A DNA stretch of 64,000 nt, from the NCBI RefSeq assembly GCF_002252705.1, contig NZ_NQLA01000007.1, positions 1 to 64,000 of the forward strand. Direction: 5' to 3'. The position numbers were made by a program, and so were the translations under genes. Origin of the DNA: Vulcanococcus limneticus LL. GTDB taxonomy: Bacteria > Cyanobacteriota > Cyanobacteriia > PCC-6307 > Cyanobiaceae. Each line of letters starts with the position of its first letter. Position 1 is the stretch's first letter. Shown in pieces: positions 1 through 8,491 of the stretch. The notes beneath the pieces are model-generated. The model did no database searches. It was not told the origin of the DNA and saw only the letters and a program-made list of their open reading frames with translations.

Positions 1-147
1 TACGGCTGGATCAAACAGGCCGCCGGGTTGCGGCAGCTCAAGGCCAGAGGCCGCACCCGGGTCGGAGCGGTGTTCCGGTTGCATGTGGTGGCCTACAGCC
101 TGATCCGCCTGGCCAAGCTGCTCAGCCCACAGGAGGCCATGGCATGA
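1..147 (+). pseudogene. Transposase C-terminal fragment (IS5-like), cut by the window edge
   Basis: An open frame runs from the first base to a TGA at 145-147 and encodes 48 residues. They resemble the end of IS5-type DDE transposases: an aromatic-Gly-Trp-Ile-Lys start, then an R-G-R-T-R-V-G-A stretch, then the hydrophobic VVAYSLIRLAKLL tail. In that family this region follows the catalytic glutamate. The 5' part lies outside the window, so it cannot be said whether the element is whole. I see no terminal inverted repeat just downstream. The family call is by resemblance only. Confidence 0.5.
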
Positions 148-456
148 CATCGGCCGAGAGGGGCGATTGGGGCCGATGCCGTGCTCAACAAGAGCAGCGG
201 ATGCCAGAAGGCGCCCCCGAATTGCTGATCAAGAGCCCCAGATGACAGGTACCGGCCACGGCAGGAGCGGCAACAGCAATGCGGCGCGGGTCTGGGCGGC
301 TATTTCAGCAGCCTCCTAGATCCACGGCTCTGGCAGTCGGGCCAACAGCTCACTACTAACGTATCTGATATTATTTGAATCCACCTGAAGACAGAAGGGA
401 TACGAGCTGCATGTTCCGTACCGGTCCCGCGAGGGTTCCCCCAGATTTCTGCGCCC
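148..456. other. Intergenic, no gene recognised
   Basis: About 310 bases lie between the transposase tail and the ribbon-helix-helix gene. The stretch around 345-380 is visibly AT-richer than its surroundings and could hold the promoter of the next gene. I found no convincing ORF, RNA gene or insertion-sequence end in it. Confidence 0.4.
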
Positions 457-651
457 GTGCCGAGTGAAGAGAGGACCGCTCGCCTGAGCGTCCTGATCGA
501 CCCGAAGAAGAAGGCCTGTTTCGAGGAGCTGTGCCGCCGCGAGGACATCACCCCCTCCCAGGCCGTGCGCCAGCTCATCCGCAGCTTCATCGAAGAGCGC
601 CTGGGTGCCGACTGGCGCGACCAGGTGCTGGGCGAGGACCTGCCGGATTAG
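457..651 (+). CDS. Small ribbon-helix-helix (CopG/Arc-type) DNA-binding protein
   Basis: This 64-residue protein starts at GTG 457. The N-terminal strand (RTARLSVLIDPKKKACFEEL) is followed by a helix, a turn at DITPSQ, and the second helix AVRQLIRSFIEERLG. This is the beta-alpha-alpha pattern of ribbon-helix-helix repressors, in which the strand of a dimer enters the DNA major groove. Such proteins are usually autoregulators or antitoxins, but no toxin-like partner is evident: the next gene, at 713, is not of a known toxin family. Target and function are unknown. Confidence 0.6.
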   Translation: MPSEERTARLSVLIDPKKKACFEELCRREDITPSQAVRQLIRSFIEERLGADWRDQVLGEDLPD

Positions 652-712
652 CCGGCCAGCGGGGCCCTTGCCCTCCTCGGCCCAGACCACCCATCCCCTT
701 GCACACCAGCCC

Positions 713-991
713 ATGAGCGGCGATCGCATCGGCCACCGCTACCAGATCGGCGACAGCGTGATCAAGCGCAACCCCAACGGCCGCTCCCGGCGCGGCTGGA
801 TCCTGGCGCCGGCCGAACAGCGCACCACCCGCGGCACCCGCATGCCCGCCTACGTGATCCGCTGGCGCGACAGCGAACGGCCCGAGCGGGTGCTGCAGCA
901 CATGCTCGTGGACGATCCCGAGGGCACCCCACCCGAGGATCCCAGCGTGCTCACGGTGGACGTTCCCGCCAAGCTGCTCAGCGGCAGCTGA
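713..991 (+). CDS. Conserved-looking hypothetical protein, 92 aa
   Basis: An open frame extends upstream to 605, but I chose ATG 713, which starts MSGDRIGHRYQIGDSV, because upstream residues look non-coding and run past the end of the previous gene. The protein is basic in the middle, acidic and Pro-rich near the end (DDPEGTPPEDPS), with no membrane segment or signal peptide. The phrase AYVIRWRDSERPERVLQHML suggests a small beta-barrel fold, but I do not recognise the family. It ends six bases before the convergent monooxygenase gene. Confidence 0.55.
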   Translation: MSGDRIGHRYQIGDSVIKRNPNGRSRRGWILAPAEQRTTRGTRMPAYVIRWRDSERPERVLQHMLVDDPEGTPPEDPSVLTVDVPAKLLSGS

Positions 992-996
992 GCGGT

Positions 997-2271
997 TCAG
1001 GGGAATTCGGGCTGCCAATCGATCGGCCGTTCCTTGAGCGGTGATCCCGCCAGCGACCCAGCCAGGCCCTCCCGCAGGGGGCGCTGGCGCCTCAGCCAAC
1101 TCGCCTTGGCCAGCGGTCCCAGCATGGGTGCGCCCGCAGCCAGAAGGTGGCGCAGCAGGGCGTTGTGAGCGATCAGCCGGCCCTGGCGGGCTTCCGCCGC
1201 TTGCAGCTTCTGCATGTGCCGGATCTCGGGGTCGCGGCGCGCCTGGATCGCCGCCAGGGCCCGATCGAGAAGCTCCCGGACAGGGGCGGGGCCGGCGGCT
1301 CCGGCTCCTCCGGGGGCGTGCCAGAGCGGGATCAGCGCGTCCGCCGCCACCAGGCTGTCGCGCAGGGCCATGTTGACGCCCTGGGCCCGTACCGGACTCA
1401 TCGGGTGGGCCGCATCCCCGAGCAGCAGCAGCCCGGGCTGCCACCAGCGTGGCGCCAGGCCCACCTGAACCCTCAGGCGCAGGGGGCCCTGCAGCGCCAG
1501 CGCCGATCTGCGGCAGTGCTCCGCCAACCAGGGGGGCGACAGAGCCGCAAACCGCTCGCACCAGGCCGCCGCTTCCAGCTGGGGCTGCGGCTCTCCCGGG
1601 GCCACAACCCAGCCGATCTGCAGCTGGCGATCAGCGCCGGCGAAGGCGCTGGCAATGGCACCGCCGGCCACCAGCGTGAGGAAGTCGTTGCGGCGCTCGA
1701 GCAGGGGGTGGCCCGGCAGCCGGAACCAAAGCACATCGATCGGCGCCGCGGGCCGGTGCAGGGCCAGGCCGGCCTGCTGACGCAGCTGTGAGTCACGTCC
1801 ATCGGCCGCCACCACCAGCGCGGCCGGCAGTTCCTCACCATCCGCCAGGCGTACCCCCACCACCCGCCCGCCTTCTCGCAACAGACCCGTGACCGCCACG
1901 CCGGAGCGCCACTGCAACCCCGGCAGTCGCTGGGCCTCGGCGAGTACCGCCTCCAGCAGGTCCTGCTGGCGCACGAGGGTGCAGGGCTGCAGCGAGCCCA
2001 GGGGCTCGGCCACCCGGAACAGCTCGCGGCCCTCCACCCGGATGCTCCAGCCATGGAGTGGCTGGCGTGGCAGGCGCTCGAACAGATCCCAGAGGCCCAT
2101 GCGGGCCAGGGCCTCCAGGCCCGAGGGCATCAGGGCATCGCCGCGGAACTGGCGGGCAAAGCCGGCGCGGGCCTCCACCAGGGTCACGGGCACACCGGCG
2201 CGGGCCAGCTGCAGGGCCAGGGTGCTGCCGGCCGGTCCCGCCCCAACGACCACCACGTCGCCCCGGCTCAT
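997..2271 (-). CDS. FAD-dependent monooxygenase (UbiH/PHBH-type)
   Basis: This 424-residue group A flavin monooxygenase has three clear signatures. The N-terminal Rossmann motif VVVGAGPAGSTLA binds ADP of FAD, a central DG motif (AADGRDSQLRQQ) contacts FAD and NAD(P)H, and LLLGDAAHPMSP near residue 290 binds the ribityl chain. Enzymes of this class hydroxylate aromatic or polyketide substrates. The start overlaps the stop of the DHA2 transporter gene by four bases (ATGA), so it is translated with the efflux pair. This suggests it modifies a compound that the pump also handles. The substrate cannot be read from the sequence. A role in quinone synthesis is less likely given the neighbours. Confidence 0.8.
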   Translation of the reverse strand: MSRGDVVVVGAGPAGSTLALQLARAGVPVTLVEARAGFARQFRGDALMPSGLEALARMGLWDLFERLPRQPLHGWSIRVEGRELFRVAEPLGSLQPCTLVRQQDLLEAVLAEAQRLPGLQWRSGVAVTGLLREGGRVVGVRLADGEELPAALVVAADGRDSQLRQQAGLALHRPAAPIDVLWFRLPGHPLLERRNDFLTLVAGGAIASAFAGADRQLQIGWVVAPGEPQPQLEAAAWCERFAALSPPWLAEHCRRSALALQGPLRLRVQVGLAPRWWQPGLLLLGDAAHPMSPVRAQGVNMALRDSLVAADALIPLWHAPGGAGAAGPAPVRELLDRALAAIQARRDPEIRHMQKLQAAEARQGRLIAHNALLRHLLAAGAPMLGPLAKASWLRRQRPLREGLAGSLAGSPLKERPIDWQPEFP

Positions 2272-3830
2272 CGCGCCCCTCCCTCGGAGAGGACAGAGCG
2301 GGGACGACGCAGCAACAGCACCAGCGGGATTGCCGCCAGGAACATCAGGGCCAGCAGCTTGAACAGGTCGTCGTAGGCCAGCAGCGCGGCCTGGCGATCC
2401 ACCTCTCGATCGATCAGCTCCAGGGCCTGGCGGCCTGCCAGCTGAGGATCCACCCCGCGGCTCTCAAGCAGCCGCCGCAGTCCCTCCAGCCGCTCCTGCA
2501 GCGGCACCCCCAGGGAGCCTGCCGCCTCGGTGAGGGCGGCGCGGTGCTGGTCGTGGCCATGGGCGAGCAGGGAGGTGAGCAGGGCGATGCCCAGGCTGCC
2601 CCCCAGCTGGCGGGTGAGGTTATAGAAGGCGCTGCCGCCGTTGATCTCCTCCGGCGCCAGGTCCCCCAGGGCCGCGAGGCTCAGGGGCAAGAACATCAGC
2701 ACCGTGCCCACGCCGCGGAAGATCAGCGGCCAGAACAGGGCATCACCGCCACTGTCTGGGTTGATCGAGGCCAGGCTCACCATCACCAGCGACAGCATCA
2801 CGCTGCCGCCGGCGATCACCCGCCGCGGATCCAGCTGCTGCACCCGCTGGCTGAGCAGCAGCATGGTGGCGCCGCTGGCGAGAGCACTGGGCAGCACCAG
2901 CAGACCCGTCTGGATGGCGGTGTACTGCAGCAGCCCCTGGGCGTAGATGGGCACCAGGAACACCGTGCCGTAGAGCCCCACCCCCACCACAAGTGAGAGC
3001 ACGCAGCCGGCCGCCAGGCTTCGGTGGCGCAGCACCCGCAGGTCCACCGCCGGCTGCGGATGGTTCAGCTCCCAGGCCACGAAGGCCGGCAGGGTGATAG
3101 CGCACACCAGGGCCAGGAGAACGATGCCCTGGTCCTCGAACCAGCCGTATTGCTCCCCCTGCTCCAGCAGCACCTGCAGTGAGCCCAGCGACAGGGTGAG
3201 CAGGGCGATGCCCAACCAGTCGACCGTTGCCAGCACCGGTGGTGGCTTCGGCTCATCCGGCGGCAGCGCCCGCAGGGCCAGCAGCACCGCCAGGATGCCG
3301 AAGGGCAGGTTGATCAGGAAGATCCACCGCCAGCTCAGCAGGTCGGTGAGGAAGCCCCCCAGGGTGGGGCCCAGGGCCGGGCCGGTGATGATCCCCAGCC
3401 CGAAGATGGCCTGGGCGAAGCCCTGGCGATCCTTCGGCACGGTCTCGAACAGGATGGCCTGGGCCTTGGCGAGCAGGCCGCCCCCCAGCAGCCCCTGGAT
3501 GATCCGCCCGGCCACGAGCCAGGGCAGGGTCGGCGCCAGCCCGCACAGCACGGAGGCGGCGGTGAAGCCGGCCAGGGAGAACACGAAGTAGCCGCGGCGG
3601 CCATAGCCGTTGGCCAGGAAGGCGGTGAGCGGCAGGATCACCACATTGGCGATGCCATAGCCGGTCACCACCCAGCCCACCTCCGCCAGGGTGGCCCCCA
3701 GCTGCGACTGGATCGCGGTCACGGCCACGTTGACGATGCTCGTGTCGAGCACCTCCAGGAAGGCCCCGAGCGAGGCGGTGGCGATGATCGCCCAGTCCGC
3801 GGGGCTCAGGGGCGTGCGGCTGGCGGCCAC
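2268..3830 (-). CDS. DHA2-family multidrug efflux transporter (EmrB-type, 14 TM)
   Basis: This major facilitator drug:proton antiporter has many hydrophobic segments. It carries the family signatures LDTSIVNVA in the first helix, YGRRGYFVFSLAGF in loop 2-3 and GRIIQGLLGGG in the fourth helix. The frame is open back to 3914, but that start overlaps the HlyD gene by about 80 bases and adds a Cys/Pro-rich extension foreign to the family. GTG 3830, one base after the HlyD stop, gives 520 residues, a normal length, and is preferred. Together with the upstream EmrA-like adaptor it should form an envelope-spanning pump. The downstream monooxygenase is coupled by an ATGA overlap. Confidence 0.85.
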   Translation of the reverse strand: MAASRTPLSPADWAIIATASLGAFLEVLDTSIVNVAVTAIQSQLGATLAEVGWVVTGYGIANVVILPLTAFLANGYGRRGYFVFSLAGFTAASVLCGLAPTLPWLVAGRIIQGLLGGGLLAKAQAILFETVPKDRQGFAQAIFGLGIITGPALGPTLGGFLTDLLSWRWIFLINLPFGILAVLLALRALPPDEPKPPPVLATVDWLGIALLTLSLGSLQVLLEQGEQYGWFEDQGIVLLALVCAITLPAFVAWELNHPQPAVDLRVLRHRSLAAGCVLSLVVGVGLYGTVFLVPIYAQGLLQYTAIQTGLLVLPSALASGATMLLLSQRVQQLDPRRVIAGGSVMLSLVMVSLASINPDSGGDALFWPLIFRGVGTVLMFLPLSLAALGDLAPEEINGGSAFYNLTRQLGGSLGIALLTSLLAHGHDQHRAALTEAAGSLGVPLQERLEGLRRLLESRGVDPQLAGRQALELIDREVDRQAALLAYDDLFKLLALMFLAAIPLVLLLRRPRSVLSEGGAR

Positions 3831-3831
3831 C

Positions 3832-5067
3832 TCAGGTGTGCACTCGCACGGTGGCTGACAGTCCGGGCCGCAGCCGGGAGCGGAAGGGGCGCACCTGCTC
3901 AGGTTCCAGCTCAATCCGCACGGTCACCCGCTGCACCACCTTCGTGAAGTTGCCGGTGGCGTTGTCGGGCGGCAGCAGGGCGAAGCGCGAGCCGGAGGCC
4001 GGCGCCAGGCTGCTCACCACGCCGCGGAAGGCCACGCCGGGCAGGCCGTCGAAGCGAACCTCGGCCCGGTCGCGCACCTGCATCCTGGCCACCTGGGTCT
4101 CCTTGAAGTTGGCCTCCACCCACACCTGCTCGCCCACCAGGGTCATCAGGCCCTGGCCCGGCAACACCCCCTGACCGACCTCCACATCCCGTTGGCCCAC
4201 CACGGCGGCGCCCGGCGCCGTGACCGTGGTGTAGGCCAGCTGCAGCCGGACCGCCGCCAACGCGGCCTCGGCCTGGAGCACCTCGGCGCGGGCGGCGGCG
4301 GCCTTGCTGCGGTCCACCTGGATCGTGGCGGTGTCGGCCTGGGCGCTGGCGCGATTGCCGCTGCTGCGACTCACGCGGCCCAGGGCCTGCTGCACCTGGC
4401 TGCGGGTCAGTTCCACCTGCTGCTGGGAGGCTGCGCCTTGGCGGTAGAGCGATTCGACGCGGCGCAGGTCGGAGGCGGTGCGCTGCAGCTCGGCCCGGGC
4501 CTCCAGCTGGGCGCCCTGGGCCTGCTCGGCACTGGCGAGGGCGTCGCTGCGGTCGGCACTCACGGTCACCAGGGCGGCATCCGCCTTGCGTCGGGCTGCC
4601 ACCAGATCCGCCTCGGCCTTGGCCAGGGCCATGCGCTGATCGCGGGGGTCGAGCCGCAGCAGGGGCTGGCCGGGCCTTACGGCCTGGTGGGCCTCAACCA
4701 GCACCTGGGCCACGCTGCCGGGGATGCGGCTGGAGATTCGGTGCAGATGGGCCTGTAGCTGGGCGTTGTCGGTCTGCTCCACGCCCCAGTTGGCCCCGAG
4801 CCAGATGGCGCCGCCCCCCAGGGCGACGATCACTGCGGCGGTTGCGCTGGCCTTACCAGGCCTGAAGCCGGCGAGCTGGACTCTGCCGAGCCTGCGGACG
4901 GCAGGCTTGGGCCTGTCGTCCTGCTGCAGGCCGGCTGGCCTCACGCCGTCTTGCTCCGTGCTGACCGTCTGAGCCTTGAGCTTCGGAGCGCCGCCCATCC
5001 CCAAGGCCTGCAATCCATCAGTCTCGCAAGCAGGGACCGCCTCCGCGGTCAGAGTTCGCCAAGTCAC
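3832..5067 (-). CDS. HlyD/EmrA-family membrane fusion protein
   Basis: This 411-residue periplasmic adaptor has a cytoplasmic N-terminus of about 75 residues and one membrane helix (ATAAVIVALGGGAIWLGANW). A lipoyl half-motif follows (ISSRIPGSVAQVLVEAHQAV), then a long Ala/Gln-rich coiled-coil hairpin, the returning lipoyl half (YTTVTAPGAAVVGQRDVEVG) and a beta-barrel (NFKETQVARMQVRD). EmrA-type adaptors link an inner-membrane DHA2 pump to an outer-membrane channel, and the DHA2 gene starts right behind it. No TolC-like gene is in the window. Its start lies 28 bases from the divergent P-type ATPase remnant. The first 60 residues are poorly conserved, so the start is uncertain. Confidence 0.85.
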   Translation of the reverse strand: MTWRTLTAEAVPACETDGLQALGMGGAPKLKAQTVSTEQDGVRPAGLQQDDRPKPAVRRLGRVQLAGFRPGKASATAAVIVALGGGAIWLGANWGVEQTDNAQLQAHLHRISSRIPGSVAQVLVEAHQAVRPGQPLLRLDPRDQRMALAKAEADLVAARRKADAALVTVSADRSDALASAEQAQGAQLEARAELQRTASDLRRVESLYRQGAASQQQVELTRSQVQQALGRVSRSSGNRASAQADTATIQVDRSKAAAARAEVLQAEAALAAVRLQLAYTTVTAPGAAVVGQRDVEVGQGVLPGQGLMTLVGEQVWVEANFKETQVARMQVRDRAEVRFDGLPGVAFRGVVSSLAPASGSRFALLPPDNATGNFTKVVQRVTVRIELEPEQVRPFRSRLRPGLSATVRVHT

Positions 5068-5095
5068 CTAGCGCTAGGGTTCCGGGCCATCCACC

Positions 5096-5520
5096 GTGAG
5101 GACCACCTCGGCTCCAGGGCAGCGTCCCCAGGACGCCAGCGGCTGGGCCTGGTGGAGCGAGCCGGCGCCCCAGCTGCTGCAGGAGCTGGTGAGTGGCGCC
5201 GGCGGCCTCCAGGGCGCCACGGCCCGGGCGCGACTGGCTCGCCACGGCCCCAACAGCCTGCGGCTGGCGGGTGGGCCTGCTGGGGTGGCGCTGCTGTCGC
5301 GCCAGTTCACCAGTCCGATCATCCTGATCCTGCTCGGGGCGGCGCTGCTCTCGCTGCTGCTCGACTCCCTCACCGACGCCCTGATCATCTTGGCGATCGT
5401 GCTGATGAGCGGTCTGCTGGGCTTCTGGCAGGAGCGGAGTGCCGCCCGGGGGGGGGGGGGGGGGGGCCGAGCTGGTGAAACGCTGGTTCTACGCCTCGCC
5501 GGCGCCGAAGCGGTCCAGCT
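5096..5520 (+). pseudogene. P-type cation ATPase, internally deleted (N- and C-terminal ends only)
   Basis: From GTG 5096 about 118 residues match the start of MgtA/PMA-type P-type ATPases. They include the cation-ATPase N-terminal domain with ARLARHGPNSLR, then the first two membrane helices (SPIILILLGAALLSLL and ALIILAIVLMSGLLGFWQE). At 5448 the sequence enters a run of 19 G. Right after it, in another frame, AELVKRWFY resembles the last helix end and C-terminus of the same family. The phosphorylation motif DKTGT, the nucleotide-binding domain and the remaining helices are missing, roughly 700 residues of a usual 830-900. The gene as written cannot make a working pump. It may be a real deletion or an assembly fault at the G run. 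Confidence 0.7.
5448..5466. repeat. 19-G homopolymer at the ATPase deletion point
   Basis: Nineteen consecutive G residues, the longest homopolymer noticed in the window. The coding frame before it and the frame after it differ. Eighteen or twenty-one G would join them. It lies exactly where the P-type ATPase jumps from its second helix to its C-terminus. Confidence 0.9.
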
Positions 5521-6196
5521 CGAGGTTGGAGCGGAACAGGCCACAGGCGCGGGTCGAGTCGGTCCAGCAGCCGATCGCCCTCCACCTCCTGAGTCACCTG
5601 CGCCACCCACGTCCCGCTTCCCGCAGCCGCCCCGCAGTTCGGGGCTGGCGGGACCATTCACCCCGACCAGCTGCCCGACTCGTCGCCCTGGTGGCGGCCC
5701 TGCTGCAGCTGATCCAGTTGCTGGGGCACCTGGGCCGCCATGCCGAGCCGGCCGCCATGCCTTCACCCGCCTCCCTGCACGGTCCCGCCCTGGTCCTGTC
5801 GCTGGTGTTCCTGCTGCAGTTCGCGGTGATCTTCTGGCTCGATCGCCCCATGTCTGGGGCCTGCCGGCTGGATCGACCTCCGCTGTGGAGGGGGGGAGTC
5901 CATTGGTATGAGGCCCGCCAGCTTTACCGATTTCTGGCCTGGTGCCCGCCCCGCTGGCGCGGGCACCATCCGTTCCTCAGCCCGTCTGGTCCGAGCTCCA
6001 CTCCTGTCTGTTGACCCATGACTCTCGCCCCGCCGATCGCCCAGCAGGCCAAGCCCAAACCGCTCCACAGGGCGTTGATCCAGGACGGCGCCGGGGCTTG
6101 GGCTGGCACCATGGAATCCCCCAGCGGCCGGTGAAGGCGGGCACCTGGGGTTGCACGGGCTGGCTGCTAGGGGCGCTCACCATCCAGGGGTGCTGA
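5521..6196. other. Decayed region without a recognisable gene
   Basis: About 680 bases follow the ATPase remnant. Several frames are open because of the high G+C, but none reads like a protein family. The only protein-like piece is a hydrophobic segment near 5788-5850 (LVLSLVFLLQFAVIFWLD), which could be a relic of a membrane protein. I see no RNA gene or repeat here. Confidence 0.4.
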
Positions 6197-6391
6197 TCAT
6201 CGGTCTGGAGGCTGCCCCGCCAGCAGCTCGCTGAGGCCTTCGGCCTGCCGGAGGGGGACCTGTTCCGCGCCCGCCACGCCTGGATCTGCGCGGTGGACCA
6301 CGATGACGAGGGCCGCATCCGGGCCATCCGCCTCCCCGGTCCCTGCCTCCCCCAGGCCCATCCCGATCGCGATGCGCATCCTGTTCGCTGA
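6197..6391 (+). other. Possible coding relic upstream of the response regulator
   Basis: A 64-codon open frame lies between stops ending at 6196 and 6389-6391 and lacks an ATG or a good start. It reads protein-like (RQQLAEAFGLPEGDLF, then an Asp-rich DHDDEGRIRAI), unlike the usual shadow-frame composition. It overlaps the start of the response regulator gene by 20 bases. It may be the end of a broken gene whose 5' part is lost in the decayed region. No family recognised. Confidence 0.3.
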
Positions 6392-7052
6392 AGACGATGC
6401 CCGCCTGGCCGAGCCGCTGGTGGACTACCTCAGCCGTGACCAGCACCAGGTCACCTGGGAGTCCAACGGCAACCGCGCCCTCGAAGCCCTGCTCACCGGG
6501 TCCTACGACCTGGCCCTGCTCGACTGGATGTTGCCCGGGCGCGATGGCCTGTCGATCGTGCAGGAACTGCGGCGGCGGGGCCACGACACCCTGGTGCTGA
6601 TGCTCACGGCCCGCGATGCCGTCAGCGATGTGGTGGCCGGCCTGCAGGGCGGCGCCGACGACTACCTGGTGAAGCCTTTCCGGATGGTGGAACTGGCGGC
6701 CCGCATCCGCACCCTGGAGCGTCGCAGCGAACGTCCCTACCGGCCCGCCCAGCTGCAGTGGGGGGAGCTGCGACTCGATCCGATCGGGGCCAAGGTCAGC
6801 CTCGGGGATCACGAGCTCAGTTTCACCGCCAAGGAGCTGCAACTGCTGGAGTGGTTCCTCCGGCATCCAGGCCAGCTCTTCAACCGCGGCCAGCTGCTCG
6901 ATCAGCTCTGGCCAATGGATGTGGGGGCAGGGGAAGACACCGTCAAGACCCACCTCAACAACCTGCGCCGCAAGGTCCGGGCGGCCGGCAGCGACGATCC
7001 GATCGAAACGGTCCACGGCCTGGGCTACCGCCTGGTGGCACGCCAACCATGA
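6372..7052 (+). CDS. OmpR/PhoB-family response regulator
   Basis: This 226-residue two-domain regulator has an N-terminal receiver domain. The acidic pair is in AEDDARL, the phospho-acceptor Asp51 in LALLDWMLPGRDG, the Thr in MLTARD and Lys101 in DYLVKPF. The C-terminal winged helix includes ELSFTAKELQLLEWFLRHPG, KTHLNNLRRKV and the final IETVHGLGYRL hairpin. I chose ATG 6372 over the longer frame from 6303 because it begins directly with the canonical receiver strand MRILFAEDD. The stop overlaps the histidine kinase start by ATGA, so the two form a cognate pair. The signal and regulon are unknown. Confidence 0.9.
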   Translation: MRILFAEDDARLAEPLVDYLSRDQHQVTWESNGNRALEALLTGSYDLALLDWMLPGRDGLSIVQELRRRGHDTLVLMLTARDAVSDVVAGLQGGADDYLVKPFRMVELAARIRTLERRSERPYRPAQLQWGELRLDPIGAKVSLGDHELSFTAKELQLLEWFLRHPGQLFNRGQLLDQLWPMDVGAGEDTVKTHLNNLRRKVRAAGSDDPIETVHGLGYRLVARQP

Positions 7053-8434
7053 GGTTGTGGTCGCTTCCCGCCTGGCTCGCCCTGCCTCGGCGCAACCCGG
7101 CCTGGCTGAGGCACGAGCAGCGAACGGGCCATCCGGCCCGCAGCCTGCGGCGCCAGCAGGTCGAACTGTTCCTGCTCTACCTGGGCAGCCTGGCGGCCCT
7201 GCTGTTGGTCGTGGCGGCCGTGGTGCGGGCGGTGTCGCGGGAAGCGGAGCTCTCGCACCTGCGTGGCCAGCTCAGCCTGATCGGTGAAGACCTGGCGAGC
7301 CTGCCGCTGCCGGACCGCGGCAGCGAGCGGCACCTGCAGGAGAGCCACAAGGACTTCACCACCGCCCACCAGCAGGTGGAGTGGTTCCTCGAGACCAGCC
7401 AGGGTCAAGGCCACGTGGGTCCAGTGTCGCGGCTGGGAGAGGTGCGCAACCTCGGCAAGCTGCCGCCTCGGCTGCCGGGCCGCCGCTTCTACTGGCAGGA
7501 GGGTCCGGGCTGGCTGGCCCTGGTGCGACCGGTCGATGCCCCCGGCAGCCGCGGGGTGTGGCTGCGGATCAGCGCAGGCCTGGAGCCCCTGGAGAAGCGG
7601 CTGCGCCAGCTGGATCTGGCCCTGGCCCTGGCGGTTCTGCTGGCCCTGCTGCTCAGCGGGGTCTGCTCCTGGTTGCTGACGCGGCGGGCGGTCCAGCCCT
7701 TGGAGCGCAGCCTGGCGCGGCTGCGCCAGTTCAGCATGGACGCCTCCCATGAACTGCGTGGCCCCCTGGCAGCCCTGGCCGCCAACGCCGAGATGGGACT
7801 GCTCGACTGTGAGGCGCCCCTCCCCAGCAGGCCATCCCCGGCCGTCCTTCCAGGCACCATGCGGCTGCCGGATCCCCAGCGGCGGCGCTTCGAGGCGATC
7901 GCCAGCGCCACCGAACAGATGCAGCAACTGGTGGACGACCTCCTGCTGCTGGCCCGCCAGGATGAGCAGCGCCTGGAGGATCCGCGACCGCTCGACTTCT
8001 CGCGCCTGGTCGAGCAGCAGTTGGACCTGCACCGCGATGGCCTGGCCCTGGCCGACCATCCCCTGGCCTTGGCCATCGAGCCCGGCCTCACGGTGCTGGG
8101 CCAGGCAGCGCTGCTGCAGCGGCTGGTGCGCAACCTGCTCGACAATGCCCAGCGCTACACCCCGCGCGGTGGAGCCATCGGCGTCGCCCTTGAGGGCCGG
8201 GGAGGCCTGGCCTGCCTGGCGGTGACCGATGCTGGGGTGGGCCTCAGCGCCGAGGAGCTTCCACGGGTGTTCGACCGCTTCTGGCGGGCCAGTGCTGAGC
8301 GGGGGCGCGGCGGCACGGGCCTGGGACTGGCGATCGCAGCGCGGATCTGCGCCGCCCACGGCGGCTCGATCCGGGTGGCCAGCCGTCCCGGGGAGGGGAG
8401 CTGCTTTCGTGTGGAACTCCCCCTGCAGAGCTGA
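7049..8434 (+). CDS. Sensor histidine kinase, partner of the upstream regulator
   Basis: This 461-residue membrane kinase starts at ATG 7049 inside the regulator's stop. A membrane helix (LFLLYLGSLAALLLVVAAVV) is followed by an extracytoplasmic domain of about 130 residues and a second helix (LALALAVLLALLLSGVCSWL). Next come the H-box FSMDASHELRGPLAAL with the phosphorylated His near residue 234, N-box LVRNLLDNAQRYTP, G1 VTDAGVGLS, F-box VFDRFWR and G2 GGTGLGLAIA. All catalytic boxes look intact. The extracytoplasmic domain matches no known sensor fold. The decayed transporter remnant upstream may once have been its target. Confidence 0.9.
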   Translation: MRLWSLPAWLALPRRNPAWLRHEQRTGHPARSLRRQQVELFLLYLGSLAALLLVVAAVVRAVSREAELSHLRGQLSLIGEDLASLPLPDRGSERHLQESHKDFTTAHQQVEWFLETSQGQGHVGPVSRLGEVRNLGKLPPRLPGRRFYWQEGPGWLALVRPVDAPGSRGVWLRISAGLEPLEKRLRQLDLALALAVLLALLLSGVCSWLLTRRAVQPLERSLARLRQFSMDASHELRGPLAALAANAEMGLLDCEAPLPSRPSPAVLPGTMRLPDPQRRRFEAIASATEQMQQLVDDLLLLARQDEQRLEDPRPLDFSRLVEQQLDLHRDGLALADHPLALAIEPGLTVLGQAALLQRLVRNLLDNAQRYTPRGGAIGVALEGRGGLACLAVTDAGVGLSAEELPRVFDRFWRASAERGRGGTGLGLAIAARICAAHGGSIRVASRPGEGSCFRVELPLQS

Positions 8435-8491
8435 GGGCAGAGAAGGGAGGACGAGGGTCAGCCAGGCCGTGCCGGCGCTGGGCTCTGGGGC

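Noticed and set aside
457-991. Toxin-antitoxin pair formed by the ribbon-helix-helix gene and its neighbour
   Set aside because: The second product does not resemble ParE, RelE, PIN or other toxins, and the 61-base gap with no overlap is atypical for such modules.
997-2271. Several long plus-strand frames over the monooxygenase and pump genes
   Set aside because: Their Arg/Pro/Gly/Ala-rich composition and the intact motifs of the minus-strand genes mark them as shadows.
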